Shown: piece after piece, positions 25,220-36,140 of the stretch
How the letters are laid out: every line of letters starts with the position of its first letter
How positions within the stretch are numbered: the first letter of the stretch is position 1
DNA from: CAVVIG01 sp050249955
GTDB taxonomy: Bacteria; Acidobacteriota; Vicinamibacteria; Vicinamibacterales; CAVVIG01
Direction of reading: 5' to 3'
NCBI GenBank assembly: GCA_050249955.1
Contig: JBFWPN010000005.1
Span: 62,001 to 126,000, forward strand
Length of the DNA stretch: 64,000 bases
Notes under the pieces: model-generated
Database searches by the model: none
What the model was told of the DNA's origin: nothing
What the model saw: the letters and a program-made list of their open reading frames with translations, nothing else
Position numbers and translations under genes: made by a program

Positions 25220-25864
25220 TCACCCTTCCGACAGGTAACGCTCCAGGGCAGCGCGGACCTTCGTTCTCGCGCGGTGGAGCATTACTCGTTGATTGGTCTC
25301 CGTGATCCCGAGAATGTTACAGGTCGCTGTCGCCTCGAGCCCCTCGACGTCCCGAAGGGTCACGACGGCCCGCTGTCCGTCCGGAAGCGCCGCAATCGTG
25401 CGTTCGACGACGGCCCGCGCTTCCTGGTCGAGCATCAGACGTTCGGGTGTGTCTGCGTCCCATTGCGAAGGAGGCGACGCCCAGGCGCCAGACTCGTTGA
25501 AGCGGTCCCCGTCGACGGCCGGCTCGTCATCGCCGCCAGCCGAGAGCGCAGAGAAGGGAATGGTCCGTTTGTCCCTGACGGCACGCGTCTTTGCCCGATT
25601 GGCGAGGATGCTGAAGATCCAGCTCTTGAGAGCCGAGCGCCCTTCGAATGCGTGCAGCCCGTTGAGCACGGCGAGCCACGTATCTTGCACGACATCCTCC
25701 GCGGCAGTCGCGTCGGCAACGAAGAGCCGGGCGAATCGGAGCAGAGACGCGTGGTGCGTCTTGACGAGGTAGGTAAACGCAAGTTCGTCGCCGGCGAGCA
25801 AGCGATCGATCAGCGCGCGGTCTGCGGGCCGTGCGTCCGCCGTCGGGAGTGCGGCATGGGACAT
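25220..25864 (-). CDS. ECF-type RNA polymerase sigma factor
   Basis: This roughly 214-residue protein has sigma region 2 (AAEDVVQDTWLAVLNGLHAF) and region 4 (VTLRDVEGLEATATCNILGITETNQRVMLHRARTKV). A spacer of about 60 residues between the regions is longer than usual. ATG at 25864 lacks a clear ribosome site; an in-frame start up to 25942 is possible. The partner anti-sigma gene follows. Confidence 0.88.
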   Translation of the reverse strand: MSHAALPTADARPADRALIDRLLAGDELAFTYLVKTHHASLLRFARLFVADATAAEDVVQDTWLAVLNGLHAFEGRSALKSWIFSILANRAKTRAVRDKRTIPFSALSAGGDDEPAVDGDRFNESGAWASPPSQWDADTPERLMLDQEARAVVERTIAALPDGQRAVVTLRDVEGLEATATCNILGITETNQRVMLHRARTKVRAALERYLSEG

Positions 25865-26070
25865 CCAAGCATTGTGCTGAAGGCCTGCGCGCGCGTCTGT
25901 AATGTGGCTCACAGCTCTCGCCCTTCCCTCGGGGCGCGCCAAATGTCAGCCGCAGCTCCCAGGGCTGTAACGCCAGCGAGGCTGCGGAGACGCAACTGCA
26001 GTCGGGCGCCGCCGGAAATCAAATCATGAGCTGGCGTTCTGAGTTCGTTGTCGAGCTGCGAGGACGATGC

Positions 26071-26685
26071 ATGAGTCTGGTGTTGCTGGATCGAATCCGG
26101 GCAGGTGATGAGCGTGCTGTCCAGGAACTGGCCGAGGAGCATGCGCCAAACATCCGGCGCCTCGCCCTGCGGCACCTGGGCAGCCCTGAGGATGCCGAGG
26201 AGGTCGTCCAGGACGTACTCTGGACCGTGGTCAGGAAGTCCGGGACGTTTCGCGGAGATGCCAAACTCTCGACGTGGATTCACCGGGTGGCGTTCAATGC
26301 CACGATGACCCGCCTGCGCCGCTCGCTCCGTCGTCGTGATGTTGACGGCGAACTGGCCGTCGATGGCCCCGCGCGCAGACGCCACACGCTGGACGAGTCG
26401 CCATCAGCGGACGTCCGGCTCTATCGGGCGCAGTTGCGGCGTCGACTGGCACTGGCCCTCAGGGCGTTGCCGCCGGCGTACCGCAGCGCGGTCGTTCTTC
26501 GGGATGTTCAGGGGCTGTCGACGACCGAGGCCGGCGCACGGCTGGCCGTGAACTACGACACGCTCAAGTCCCGGCTGCACCGCGGGCGCGTCCTGCTCCG
26601 GAGCGCGCTGGCGGATCTCGCTCCTGCCGGAGTCACCGCTTCCCGTGGCCTGGACCATCACCGCTCCAACGCGATGGTCGACTGA
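26071..26685 (+). CDS. ECF-type RNA polymerase sigma factor
   Basis: A 204-residue sigma factor with region 2 (DAEEVVQDVLWTVVRKSGTF) and region 4 (VVLRDVQGLSTTEAGARLAVNYDTLKSRLHRGR). ATG at 26071 is preferred since GAGGA precedes it. No anti-sigma gene follows; the next gene encodes an AhpD-like protein. It is divergent from the other ECF gene at 25220. A GTAACG box at about 25966 lies upstream and could be an ECF-type -35 element. Confidence 0.88.
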   Translation: MSLVLLDRIRAGDERAVQELAEEHAPNIRRLALRHLGSPEDAEEVVQDVLWTVVRKSGTFRGDAKLSTWIHRVAFNATMTRLRRSLRRRDVDGELAVDGPARRRHTLDESPSADVRLYRAQLRRRLALALRALPPAYRSAVVLRDVQGLSTTEAGARLAVNYDTLKSRLHRGRVLLRSALADLAPAGVTASRGLDHHRSNAMVD

Positions 26686-26760
26686 CGCCGATGGCGCAGT
26701 GCTCCTGACCACTGGTTGTCCCGTTCGTTCGTACGGATATCGAGGGATCGAGAGGAAGAT

Positions 26761-27273
26761 GTGTTCTGGATCGAGACCGTCGCACCTGCCGACGCCGTCG
26801 GCGATTTGGCAGCCGTGTACGCGCGCATCGCGGACGCCAGGGGTGGTGTCGCGGCAATCCATCAGGCCCAGTCGTTGAATCCGCGGGCGCTTGCGGCGCA
26901 CTTCGACCTCTACAAAGCCATCCTGTTCCAGACCTCGTCTCTGTCCCGGGCGCATCGGGAGGCGATTGGCGTCATCGTGTCACGCGCCAATGCCTGTGAG
27001 TACTGTGTCGCCCATCATCAGGCAGCGCTGGATCGACTCCCGCCTGGGCCTCCGCTGCATCCGAGAGTCGCCGAATGGGTGGAACGGCTGGCCCGCCAGC
27101 CGGAGTCGGCGTCCCCGTCCGCCGTCGAGGCGCTCAGGGGCGCTGGCCTGGATGACAGAGCGATCCTCGACGCCGTGCTGACCGTGTCCTACTTCTCCTT
27201 CGTCAACCGGGTGGTGCTGGCCCTGGGCGTGCCGCTCGAGACGGGATACGAAGCCACCTGCCGACCGGATTAG
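26761..27273 (+). CDS. peroxidase-related AhpD/carboxymuconolactone-decarboxylase-like protein
   Basis: The 170-residue protein has the AhpD motif NACEYCVAHHQAAL and a conserved HFDLYKAILFQTSSLSRAHRE helix typical of the uncharacterised peroxidase-related family. GTG at 26761 has GAGGAAGAT just upstream. It lies 75 nt after the ECF sigma gene and may be its target or operon partner. Confidence 0.85.
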   Translation: MFWIETVAPADAVGDLAAVYARIADARGGVAAIHQAQSLNPRALAAHFDLYKAILFQTSSLSRAHREAIGVIVSRANACEYCVAHHQAALDRLPPGPPLHPRVAEWVERLARQPESASPSAVEALRGAGLDDRAILDAVLTVSYFSFVNRVVLALGVPLETGYEATCRPD

Positions 27274-27401
27274 ACCTTCTTCTGTCAGTGCTTCGCTGCA
27301 GCCGGTAATGATTCCGTGCCTCGGCAGACTCACGTTGTAGTCCCGGACCCCGCGACTCAGGCCGACCGGTATCGGCGGCCCACCGAGAGAGCGCACATTT
27401 C

Positions 27402-30084
<2,683 letters not shown>

Positions 30085-30088
<4 letters not shown>

Positions 30089-31191
30089 AAGCCGTTGCCG
30101 TACGCCCGGGCCAGGCCCGGAGCATTCATCTCACTGACATCGCAGAGCCGACGCTGGACCAGATCCCTGACGGCTCCGGCGTGCTGGCGCGCGTGCTGGC
30201 CGTCGGCGTCGATGCGACCGATCGCGAGATCGACGCCGCCGAGTACGGCGTGGCGCCGGCCGGCTCCGAACTCCTGGTGCTCGGCCACGAAAGCCTCTGT
30301 CGCGTGCAACAGGTCGGCTCCTCCGTGACCGGCCTGCAGGCGGGCGACCTGGTGGCCTTCACGGTGCGCCGCCCAGGACGTTCGCTGTACGACCGGATGG
30401 GCCTGCAGGACATGACGACCGACGACGAGTATTTCGAGCGCGGGATCTCGCGGTGTCACGGATTCCTCACCGAACGGGTGGTGGACGCTGCGGAGTTCGC
30501 GGTCAGGGTGCCGGAGTCGCTGGGTATTCTTGGTGTGCTGCTCGAGCCCACCTCTGTCGTGCAGAAGGCGATTCGGCAGGCGTATGTCATTCAGCAGCGC
30601 CTCGGCATCTGGCGGCCCCGACGGGCCATCGTCCTCGGCGCGGGCCCGCTCGGCCTGCTCGCGACGATGGCGCTGCGGGTGCGCGGCCTCGAGGTCGCCA
30701 CGTTCGCGCGGAACCAACAGCCGTACCTGAACGCCGACCTCGTCGACGCGCTTGGCGCGCGGTACGTGAGCGCACAGGACCAGGACCTGGCGTCGTTGGC
30801 CGCGTCGCTCGGCAACGTCGACCTGATTGTCGAAGCGACGGGCTTCAGCCCGCTGGTCTTCGAGGCGATGGAGCACCTCGGCCGCAACGGCGTCCTCGTG
30901 CTCACGGGTATCGCCGGTGGTGACCGGCAGGCCGATGCCGTTCACGCCGATCACATCCTCCACGGTTTCGTGCTGGGCAACAAGGTGGTCGTCGGCAGCG
31001 TGAACGCTGCCAGAACCGACTTCGAGCGAGGGGTGTCGGACCTCGTGATGGCGGAAGCCCTGTGGCCAGGATGGCTCTCGCGGTTGCTGACCCACCGGGT
31101 GGCGGGACTCGAGCGCCACGACGAGATGATCCGCCTCCTGACCAGTGCCACCGATGCCATCAAGATCGTCGTGGACGTGTCGGAACCGTGA
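30085..31191 (+). CDS. glucose 1-dehydrogenase-like medium-chain dehydrogenase
   Basis: A 368-residue MDR protein with a GroES-like N-terminal domain (VGVDATDREID, LLVLGHESL) and a Rossmann domain (RAIVLGAGPLGLLATMALRVRG). The C-terminal DLIVEATGFSPLVFEAMEHLGRNGVLVLTGI block is typical of archaeal-type glucose dehydrogenases. It likely oxidises glucose with NAD(P)+. Start ATG at 30085 overlaps the glycosidase stop by 4 nt, suggesting that glucose released by that enzyme is its substrate. Confidence 0.88.
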
Positions 31192-31201
31192 CGAGCCGCC
31201 G

Positions 31202-31356
31202 ATGCTGGTCCATCTGAAGCGCCACTGGCGTGAGTACGGCTACGAGGCGCTCGGTCTCGGTGTGTTCATGCTGGCAGCGGCTGGCGTTACGACGCTGCTC
31301 GAGCACCCGGAATCGGCGATGCGCCAGGCGATCGGCGATCCGCTGAGCCGGCGACT
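31202..31356 (+). pseudogene. 5' fragment of an aquaporin/MIP-family channel gene
   Basis: ATG at 31202 starts about 50 residues that match MIP N-termini: EYGYEALGLGVFMLAAAGVTTLLEHP and then RQAIGDPLSRR. The coding match ends near 31354, where debranching-enzyme sequence begins. Only the first helix remains, so it is non-functional. It follows the glucose dehydrogenase by 10 nt and was probably its operon neighbour. Confidence 0.65.
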
Positions 31357-31483
31357 GGATGGATGCGAAGATCGGCGACTGGGTCGTGACGCCGCGAACC
31401 GGCAAGTGCGTGGAGATCAACGCGCTCTGGCACAGCGCACTGAGCGCGATGGCGTCGTTCGCGTCGATGCTGGGAAGGTCCGA
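31356..31483 (+). pseudogene. internal fragment of amylo-alpha-1,6-glucosidase (glycogen debranching enzyme)
   Basis: About 40 residues (WMDAKIGDWVVTPRTG then CVEINALWHSAL) match the well-conserved C-terminal block of debranching enzymes. The match begins at the break of the aquaporin fragment and fades near 31483, where the opposite-strand methyltransferase fragment begins. No start codon or gene context remains. Confidence 0.65.
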
Positions 31484-31689
31484 CGAGGGTTGCTGTGGAT
31501 CGCGTCACCGCGATGAAAGTTCAGGCCGTGCGACGCGGCCGCGTCGGGATCGATCTCGACCGCGGCAGAAATTCCGAAGCCCGCTGCTTGGAAGCCGAGG
31601 GAGAGTCCGCCGCAGCCCGCAAAGAGGTCGAGGACACGTGGCTTTCCGCCCGCTGCGATTCTGGCGATCTTCTGGCTCGCGCTCTTCAT
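31484..31689 (-). pseudogene. 5' fragment of a DNA (cytosine-5) methyltransferase gene
   Basis: From ATG at 31689 (AAGAG upstream) the frame reads into KPRVLDLFAGCGGLSLGFQ and AAVEIDPDAAASHGLNFH, the SAM-binding start of C5 cytosine methyltransferases. The family match stops after about 65-70 residues; the catalytic PCQGFS region and the target-recognition domain are absent. The frame stays open to 31417 by chance. The ribbon-helix-helix gene upstream overlaps its start by 1 nt. Confidence 0.7.
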
Positions 31690-31910
31690 CACTCTTCCCT
31701 GGAGACGCGCTGGGGGAACAGCGGCCACTTATTGTCGAGATAGGTGTCTACCGCTTCTCGGACGACCCATGCCAGCGAAACCTTCTTCTGGCGAGCGATT
31801 TCCTCCAGCGTGGCGTAATGATCCGCTGGAAAGCTGATCGTTGCTCGCACGGTGGTCCCGTGGTCGATTTCGTGCTTCGCCTGTCTTTCGCTGTCCCTGT
31901 TCAAACTCAT
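31689..31910 (-). CDS. ribbon-helix-helix (CopG-like) DNA-binding protein
   Basis: The 73-residue protein has an RHH pattern: strand TTVRATISFPADHYATLEEIA, then helices around KKVSLAWVVREAVDTYL. It is coupled to the truncated methyltransferase (TGATG overlap), so it was probably the regulator of a restriction-modification unit now broken. ATG at 31910 has GAGGGCGGG upstream. Confidence 0.75.
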   Translation of the reverse strand: MSLNRDSERQAKHEIDHGTTVRATISFPADHYATLEEIARQKKVSLAWVVREAVDTYLDNKWPLFPQRVSREE

Positions 31911-31925
31911 CCCGCCCTCGCTCAC

Positions 31926-32225
31926 CGGACTTCACCACAACGGTGAACCGAAAGCAACCTTTCACACCCGTCTGCCATAAGGCATCAGACCGAGGTTCCG
32001 TTCGTTCACAGCAGTCGCCTCCCCCGTGTCATTCGCAAATTCACAGTCACGCCGTCTGTCGTCAGGTGTTCCGCCCCGGCGCGCCGCCGCCGCTCCAAGG
32101 CGCGGCCAGCGCCTGGAGGCAGCGTCGCGCCAACGGTGAAGCGTGTTGTCACGCCTGCGCCAACGTCCAGTCGCTTCGTCCCCAGCGCCGTACCCGAACG
32201 GCCTCCGCTGCGCGGGTTTGGCCGG
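31926..32225. other. non-coding stretch at the edge of the accessory region
   Basis: No open frame with family features, RNA gene or repeat is seen here. It separates the broken methyltransferase unit from the first SpoVG-like gene. Confidence 0.4.
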
Positions 32226-32248
32226 GTTTCTTAGCTTGGCAAGGAAAC
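32226..32248 (+). promoter_or_regulatory. shared upstream inverted repeat, copy 1
   Basis: Imperfect arms GTTTCTT and AAGGAAAC enclose AGCTTGGC; the right arm ends 31 nt before the ATG at 32280. It is the most diverged of four related elements (others at 40844, 42313, 42932). A second small palindrome, CCGG-AAAA-CCGG, follows directly. Confidence 0.5.
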
Positions 32249-32279
32249 ACCGGAAAACCGGTTCACGCGGAGGAAAACA

Positions 32280-32825
32280 ATGACGACAACGACATCGAAC
32301 ATGACCGCGAAAATCATCGCGAACGACAAGGGCAACCCGCCCGGCAAGCTCGCGGACGCTGAGCTTCACTTCTTCGAAGGCCCGCTCGCCGGGTTCAAGC
32401 TTGTCGGGTTCGGAATCTGGGAGCGGCGCGCGGGAGCGAGCCGCAACGTTACCTTCCCGGCGCGGCAGTACAGCGTCAACGGGGAGCGCCGCGGCTTCGC
32501 GCTGCTGCGGCCGGTCGCGGACGCGGCGGCGACCGACGGGGTGCGCGACGTGATTCTCGCGGACTATGCCGAGGCGATGGCGGAGGGGTCAGCCTCGAGC
32601 CGACTTCGGGCTTCTCTCAAGGGCGCCTTCGGCGCCCTCTTCTTCATCGGCGCCGTCCACGGGATCGAGGACGTGACTGAGCAACGCGCAGCGATGAGAC
32701 TTTCGGGCTGTCTGGAAGGGACTCTCAAAAGACTTGCCGGCGGTGGTCAGCGCGGTCTTCATGGCTTTGATCGCCGCCGAGCGCGCGCTCCGCACGACCT
32801 GATCCAGGTCCTTGCGCCCGACTGA
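32280..32825 (+). CDS. SpoVG-like small protein, copy 1, with read-through C-terminal tail
   Basis: The first about 100 residues match the protein encoded at 42367-42684 closely (GNPPGKLADAELHF, GFGIWERR, NVTFPARQYSVNGERR, FALLRP, VRDVIL). Pattern and length resemble the SpoVG fold, but this is inference. Copy 2 stops at the point where copy 1 continues with about 78 unrelated residues. Those lie antisense to the 3' end of the gene at 32589, so the original stop was probably lost at a recombination junction near 32585. GGAGG precedes the ATG. Confidence 0.6.
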   Translation: MTTTTSNMTAKIIANDKGNPPGKLADAELHFFEGPLAGFKLVGFGIWERRAGASRNVTFPARQYSVNGERRGFALLRPVADAAATDGVRDVILADYAEAMAEGSASSRLRASLKGAFGALFFIGAVHGIEDVTEQRAAMRLSGCLEGTLKRLAGGGQRGLHGFDRRRARAPHDLIQVLAPD

Positions 32826-34739
32826 GAGGCCGTCGCACAAGTCGCCGGCGGTGACGAAGGACGGGCACCGTCGCGCCAGCAGTTCGACGAAACGAAACGG
32901 CTGCGTGCCCAGAGTCAGCCCTTGCACCACGATGCCATCGAGCCAGATCTGTCCCCGCACCTTGTCGACGATCAGGCGCGCGCCGTCCGGAGCGCTGTAG
33001 AGCGCCGCGACGCGGTCCCGCAAGCCGCAGGCGGCGACCGCAGCACGGATCACGGTCGCGCGCTCCGGCAGCGGCAAATCGAGCGTCACCGTCGCCAGCT
33101 CCGAGTTGTCGCAGCGCGCCGTCGGGACCAGCACGACGGAGGGTGCGCCGCTTGTGACCGTTCGCAGGCGAGCCCCGATGCCGGCCGCGAGCGGCCGCAG
33201 TGCGAAAGCCACGTACAGCCGCGGCCCCCCGAGGTCGATGAAGCCGAGATGCAGCAGGCCGTCTTCGTTCCATGCGGAGCCCCCGGTCGTAATGCCGAGC
33301 AGCGTCCGGATATGTTGGCGGAGCGCCTCCGGCCGCAGTTCGAACCCGTCGAGTTCAGTCGGGCTCAGCGACCGCGACGGAATCTCCTCGGCGTCGCTGA
33401 CGCCGTAAATGTCGCCGTCCGGCAGCTGTTGCGCGTCGAGAACGTTGCCAGCGCCGGCATGGTCGGGGTGCGGCACGGACGCCAGCCGGGTCGCGACCAG
33501 CGCGCCGCTCGCGACCAGCGAACCCACCGCGTTGCCGAACAGCCCAAGCCAGATTGCCTCGCTTTGCCGCCACGGCGACATGGACCACAGATCGGGCCGC
33601 TGGGCTGAAGGCGGGTTGCGAACGCCGATCGCCGCCAGATACTGCTTCGCCAGCGGTTCCTGCCACTTGGGGCGAACCTCGATGCGGCTCGGCGTCCGGA
33701 TTGTGACCGTCACCGGCCGCGTGCTCTTGCCGGCGGCCTGCATCTTGAGTTTCGCCAGCACGAAGGTCCCTTCGGAGCGCGTCAGCCTGAGCTTATCGAT
33801 CTTGGCGAAGCAGTCGGGCGAACGGAGATGCAGCCGATCGCGGTCGCCATGCTCCCAGAGACATTCCGTCAACCATACCTGGCCCACGCCCGCCACGCCG
33901 TGGTCAAGAAGACCCTGGCTACCCTTGTCCTGAAGCACCTGCAGGCTGTAGAGCGGTTCGCCGTCGAAAAACGACGGGTCGTCGAACAGCACAAGGCCGA
34001 GCGTCCGGCGATAGAACTCCACCACGGAGGCCACGCCGGCGATGATCCGTAACTGGCCGCTGACCATGTCGTAGCGCAGGATGTCGATATGGGCCTGCCG
34101 GTACGCCATGGGCGCATGCGCCGCGCGCCCCTCGAGCACCGTGAGCGGCCGTCTCAAGTGATGGCCGCGGACGATCCGGAATATCCAGACGTCATCATCC
34201 TCGATGGCCTGCAGGCGGACATACGCGCCAAGCTGTCGCTCGAGGCAGTACTGCACGGTCGCCTGCTCAAGCAGCCCCGCCACCTTCTTCTTCTTCGGAG
34301 GCGCGACACGGCGCGGTTCCTTCCCGACGAATTCATTGACTGCGCGGCTACCAGCCGCCTGCTGCGCCTGAATCTCGGCCCGCGCGAACACACCGGCAAG
34401 CGCGACGTCGCCGAGCTTGGCAAGGAAGAGCCGCAGGGCGAAGACACGGTCACCCTCGTCTCCTGGAAGAACGTTGGGGAGGATGTGCTGATCGGCGAGC
34501 GCTGTCTCGATCGCCTGCCGTCCCGCGTCGGTGCCCAGCGTGTCGATCGCGTCGAGAGCCTCGAGCAACTCGTCGCTTGGCTCGTCGTCGCGCAGCGCCG
34601 CGAGAATGCCCTCGGTGGTGAGCGCCTCCGGCGCTCCCGAGAGCGAAGCGGGATATCCGACCTTCTCGAAGAGGTCCCTCCATGCTTCGGGAGGAACCTC
34701 GTCGATCATGCCGGTCAGGTAGGGGAGAGAGAACTTCAT
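32589..34739 (-). CDS. 716-residue protein of unknown family, Ubl-module partner
   Basis: No named domain is recognised. The N-terminal about 160 residues look helical, with EVPPEAWRDLFEKVGYPASL, and a Lys-rich PPKKKKV stretch near 165-170. The middle is mixed alpha/beta. The C-terminal part (about 610-680) has a winged-helix-like pattern (PFRFVELLARRCPSFVTAGDLCDG, VVRSARSAAIKAMKTAL). The gene starts 25 nt after the JAB-E1 gene and is clearly in its operon. It could be a target adaptor, E3-like or sensor protein; nothing in the sequence decides this. Confidence 0.8.
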   Translation of the reverse strand: MKFSLPYLTGMIDEVPPEAWRDLFEKVGYPASLSGAPEALTTEGILAALRDDEPSDELLEALDAIDTLGTDAGRQAIETALADQHILPNVLPGDEGDRVFALRLFLAKLGDVALAGVFARAEIQAQQAAGSRAVNEFVGKEPRRVAPPKKKKVAGLLEQATVQYCLERQLGAYVRLQAIEDDDVWIFRIVRGHHLRRPLTVLEGRAAHAPMAYRQAHIDILRYDMVSGQLRIIAGVASVVEFYRRTLGLVLFDDPSFFDGEPLYSLQVLQDKGSQGLLDHGVAGVGQVWLTECLWEHGDRDRLHLRSPDCFAKIDKLRLTRSEGTFVLAKLKMQAAGKSTRPVTVTIRTPSRIEVRPKWQEPLAKQYLAAIGVRNPPSAQRPDLWSMSPWRQSEAIWLGLFGNAVGSLVASGALVATRLASVPHPDHAGAGNVLDAQQLPDGDIYGVSDAEEIPSRSLSPTELDGFELRPEALRQHIRTLLGITTGGSAWNEDGLLHLGFIDLGGPRLYVAFALRPLAAGIGARLRTVTSGAPSVVLVPTARCDNSELATVTLDLPLPERATVIRAAVAACGLRDRVAALYSAPDGARLIVDKVRGQIWLDGIVVQGLTLGTQPFRFVELLARRCPSFVTAGDLCDGLSVGRKDLDQVVRSARSAAIKAMKTALTTAGKSFESPFQTARKSHRCALLSHVLDPVDGADEEEGAEGALERSPKSARG

Positions 34740-34764
34740 GGCTGCGTGCCCATTTCCGGGTTTT

Positions 34765-36132
34765 CTATCGCGCCCTTTTGAGCGCGTCCTCACGGCTGAG
34801 GTCGAGTGTCGCGTGTCTCGCCCCGTTCGGCAAGCAAATCGTGCAAGCCCCAGATCGGGCCAGCCCGTTGCGGCGGACGGACCCGGTCAGGAAGTCAAAA
34901 GCCAGCCGCAACGGCGGATCATCGGTTCCTCCGAAGCCGGTCACCACCCGCAGGAGCTCCACGACGGCGGCGCCCGCGACCGCCGTATTGAACGCGATCA
35001 CGCTCGGCTCCGGCACGTCGGCGCCTTCGATGTAGCCCTCCGCTGCTTGGCGCGCGCGTTCCTCCGCGGGCAGCACCTCGATCCGCAGCCGGTGCGGGTT
35101 GATGTGGCCCCAGCACCCGAGACACGGGCGTCCCGGCCCGACCACCACGACGCGTCCGACGCCGGCAGTTAGCCGCCCCGTCGTATCCACGCGGAAAGCG
35201 CTCCCCATATCGATCAGCGGAAAGGCGCGCTCATAGGAGAGCCGGTTGAGCAGCGCGCGCGGCGCGTGCCGATCCACGCAGGACAACACGACGTCGCAGG
35301 CTTCCAGCGTCGCCGTCGGGACATCGGCGCCGAGATGCCCCCGATGCACATCGACGCGCGTACTCAGTCCGAGCTGCTCCGCATACCGCGCGGCGACATC
35401 GACTTTCCAGGCAACGCCGACATCGCGAATTGTCGCGCCGAGCACCCGGCTGACATTGGAGGCCTCGACACGGTCGCCATCGATGACGGTGATGCGACCG
35501 ACGCCCAGATGCGCGAGCTGGGCGAAGGCGACGGAACCGGTGCCGCCGAGGCCGACGATGCCGACATGCAGGTTGCGCAGCGCGGCCTGCCCGTCCTGCC
35601 CGAGCGCGAGGCGTTGCCGGTCGAACCACGGCGCGCCAGCCGAAGCCCGTCCGGTTTCGGTCGGCCACTGGATCGTCTGCCCCACGACGCTCAGCGCGAG
35701 TTCCGTATAGTCGCCCGACGGAAGCCAAGCGCGTCCGACAATGAGTCCGGTGTCGCCGGCCAGCACCATCGCACCATGCGGTCCGTCCATCTGCGCCAGC
35801 AGCGAGGGCATGAGACGCGCGTCGCCGTGATCGTCGGCCTTCGAGAACCAGGGCACCGACGTGCCGGGATGCGTGTGGATCGTGAACACCGACAGGCCGC
35901 CATCACGGGCCGGGCGGACGATCCGGTTGACAGCAACCGGATCAATCCGCAGCTGGTCAGCGGCCCGGATCAGATAACCGTCGTCCGGGACCAGGACAAC
36001 ATGGCGGGCAAGCAGAGCCTCGCCGTCGTGCAGGCGCTCTGCCAGGATGAAACCGGCGGTTTCGACGTCGCGGCGTTCGCGCAGCGCGGCGGCGAAGGGC
36101 GTCCAGTCGGATTCAGAGATACGGAGTTTCAT
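34765..36132 (-). CDS. JAB (JAMM) peptidase-E1 (ThiF) fusion protein
   Basis: A 455-residue fusion. Residues about 1-150 are a JAB/MPN metallopeptidase with Glu24 (ETAGFIL) and HTHPG-x6-S-x2-D (His86, His88, Ser97, Asp100), the zinc-binding set of deubiquitinases. Residues about 180-455 are a ThiF/E1 adenylating domain with GLGGTGS (194-200), IDGDRVEASN (217-226) and two CxxC pairs (PCLGC, ACTIC) that should hold a structural zinc. It should activate the Ubl C-terminus by adenylation and also cleave Ubl linkages. It lies 8 nt after the Ubl-E2 gene. Confidence 0.9.
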   Translation of the reverse strand: MKLRISESDWTPFAAALRERRDVETAGFILAERLHDGEALLARHVVLVPDDGYLIRAADQLRIDPVAVNRIVRPARDGGLSVFTIHTHPGTSVPWFSKADDHGDARLMPSLLAQMDGPHGAMVLAGDTGLIVGRAWLPSGDYTELALSVVGQTIQWPTETGRASAGAPWFDRQRLALGQDGQAALRNLHVGIVGLGGTGSVAFAQLAHLGVGRITVIDGDRVEASNVSRVLGATIRDVGVAWKVDVAARYAEQLGLSTRVDVHRGHLGADVPTATLEACDVVLSCVDRHAPRALLNRLSYERAFPLIDMGSAFRVDTTGRLTAGVGRVVVVGPGRPCLGCWGHINPHRLRIEVLPAEERARQAAEGYIEGADVPEPSVIAFNTAVAGAAVVELLRVVTGFGGTDDPPLRLAFDFLTGSVRRNGLARSGACTICLPNGARHATLDLSREDALKRAR

Positions 36133-36140
36133 GGAGGGCC

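Noticed and set aside
32596..32825. C-terminal tail of the first SpoVG-like protein as a genuine domain
   Set aside because: The tail is antisense to the coding end of the 716-residue gene and absent from the paralogue at 42367; it looks like read-through after loss of the stop.
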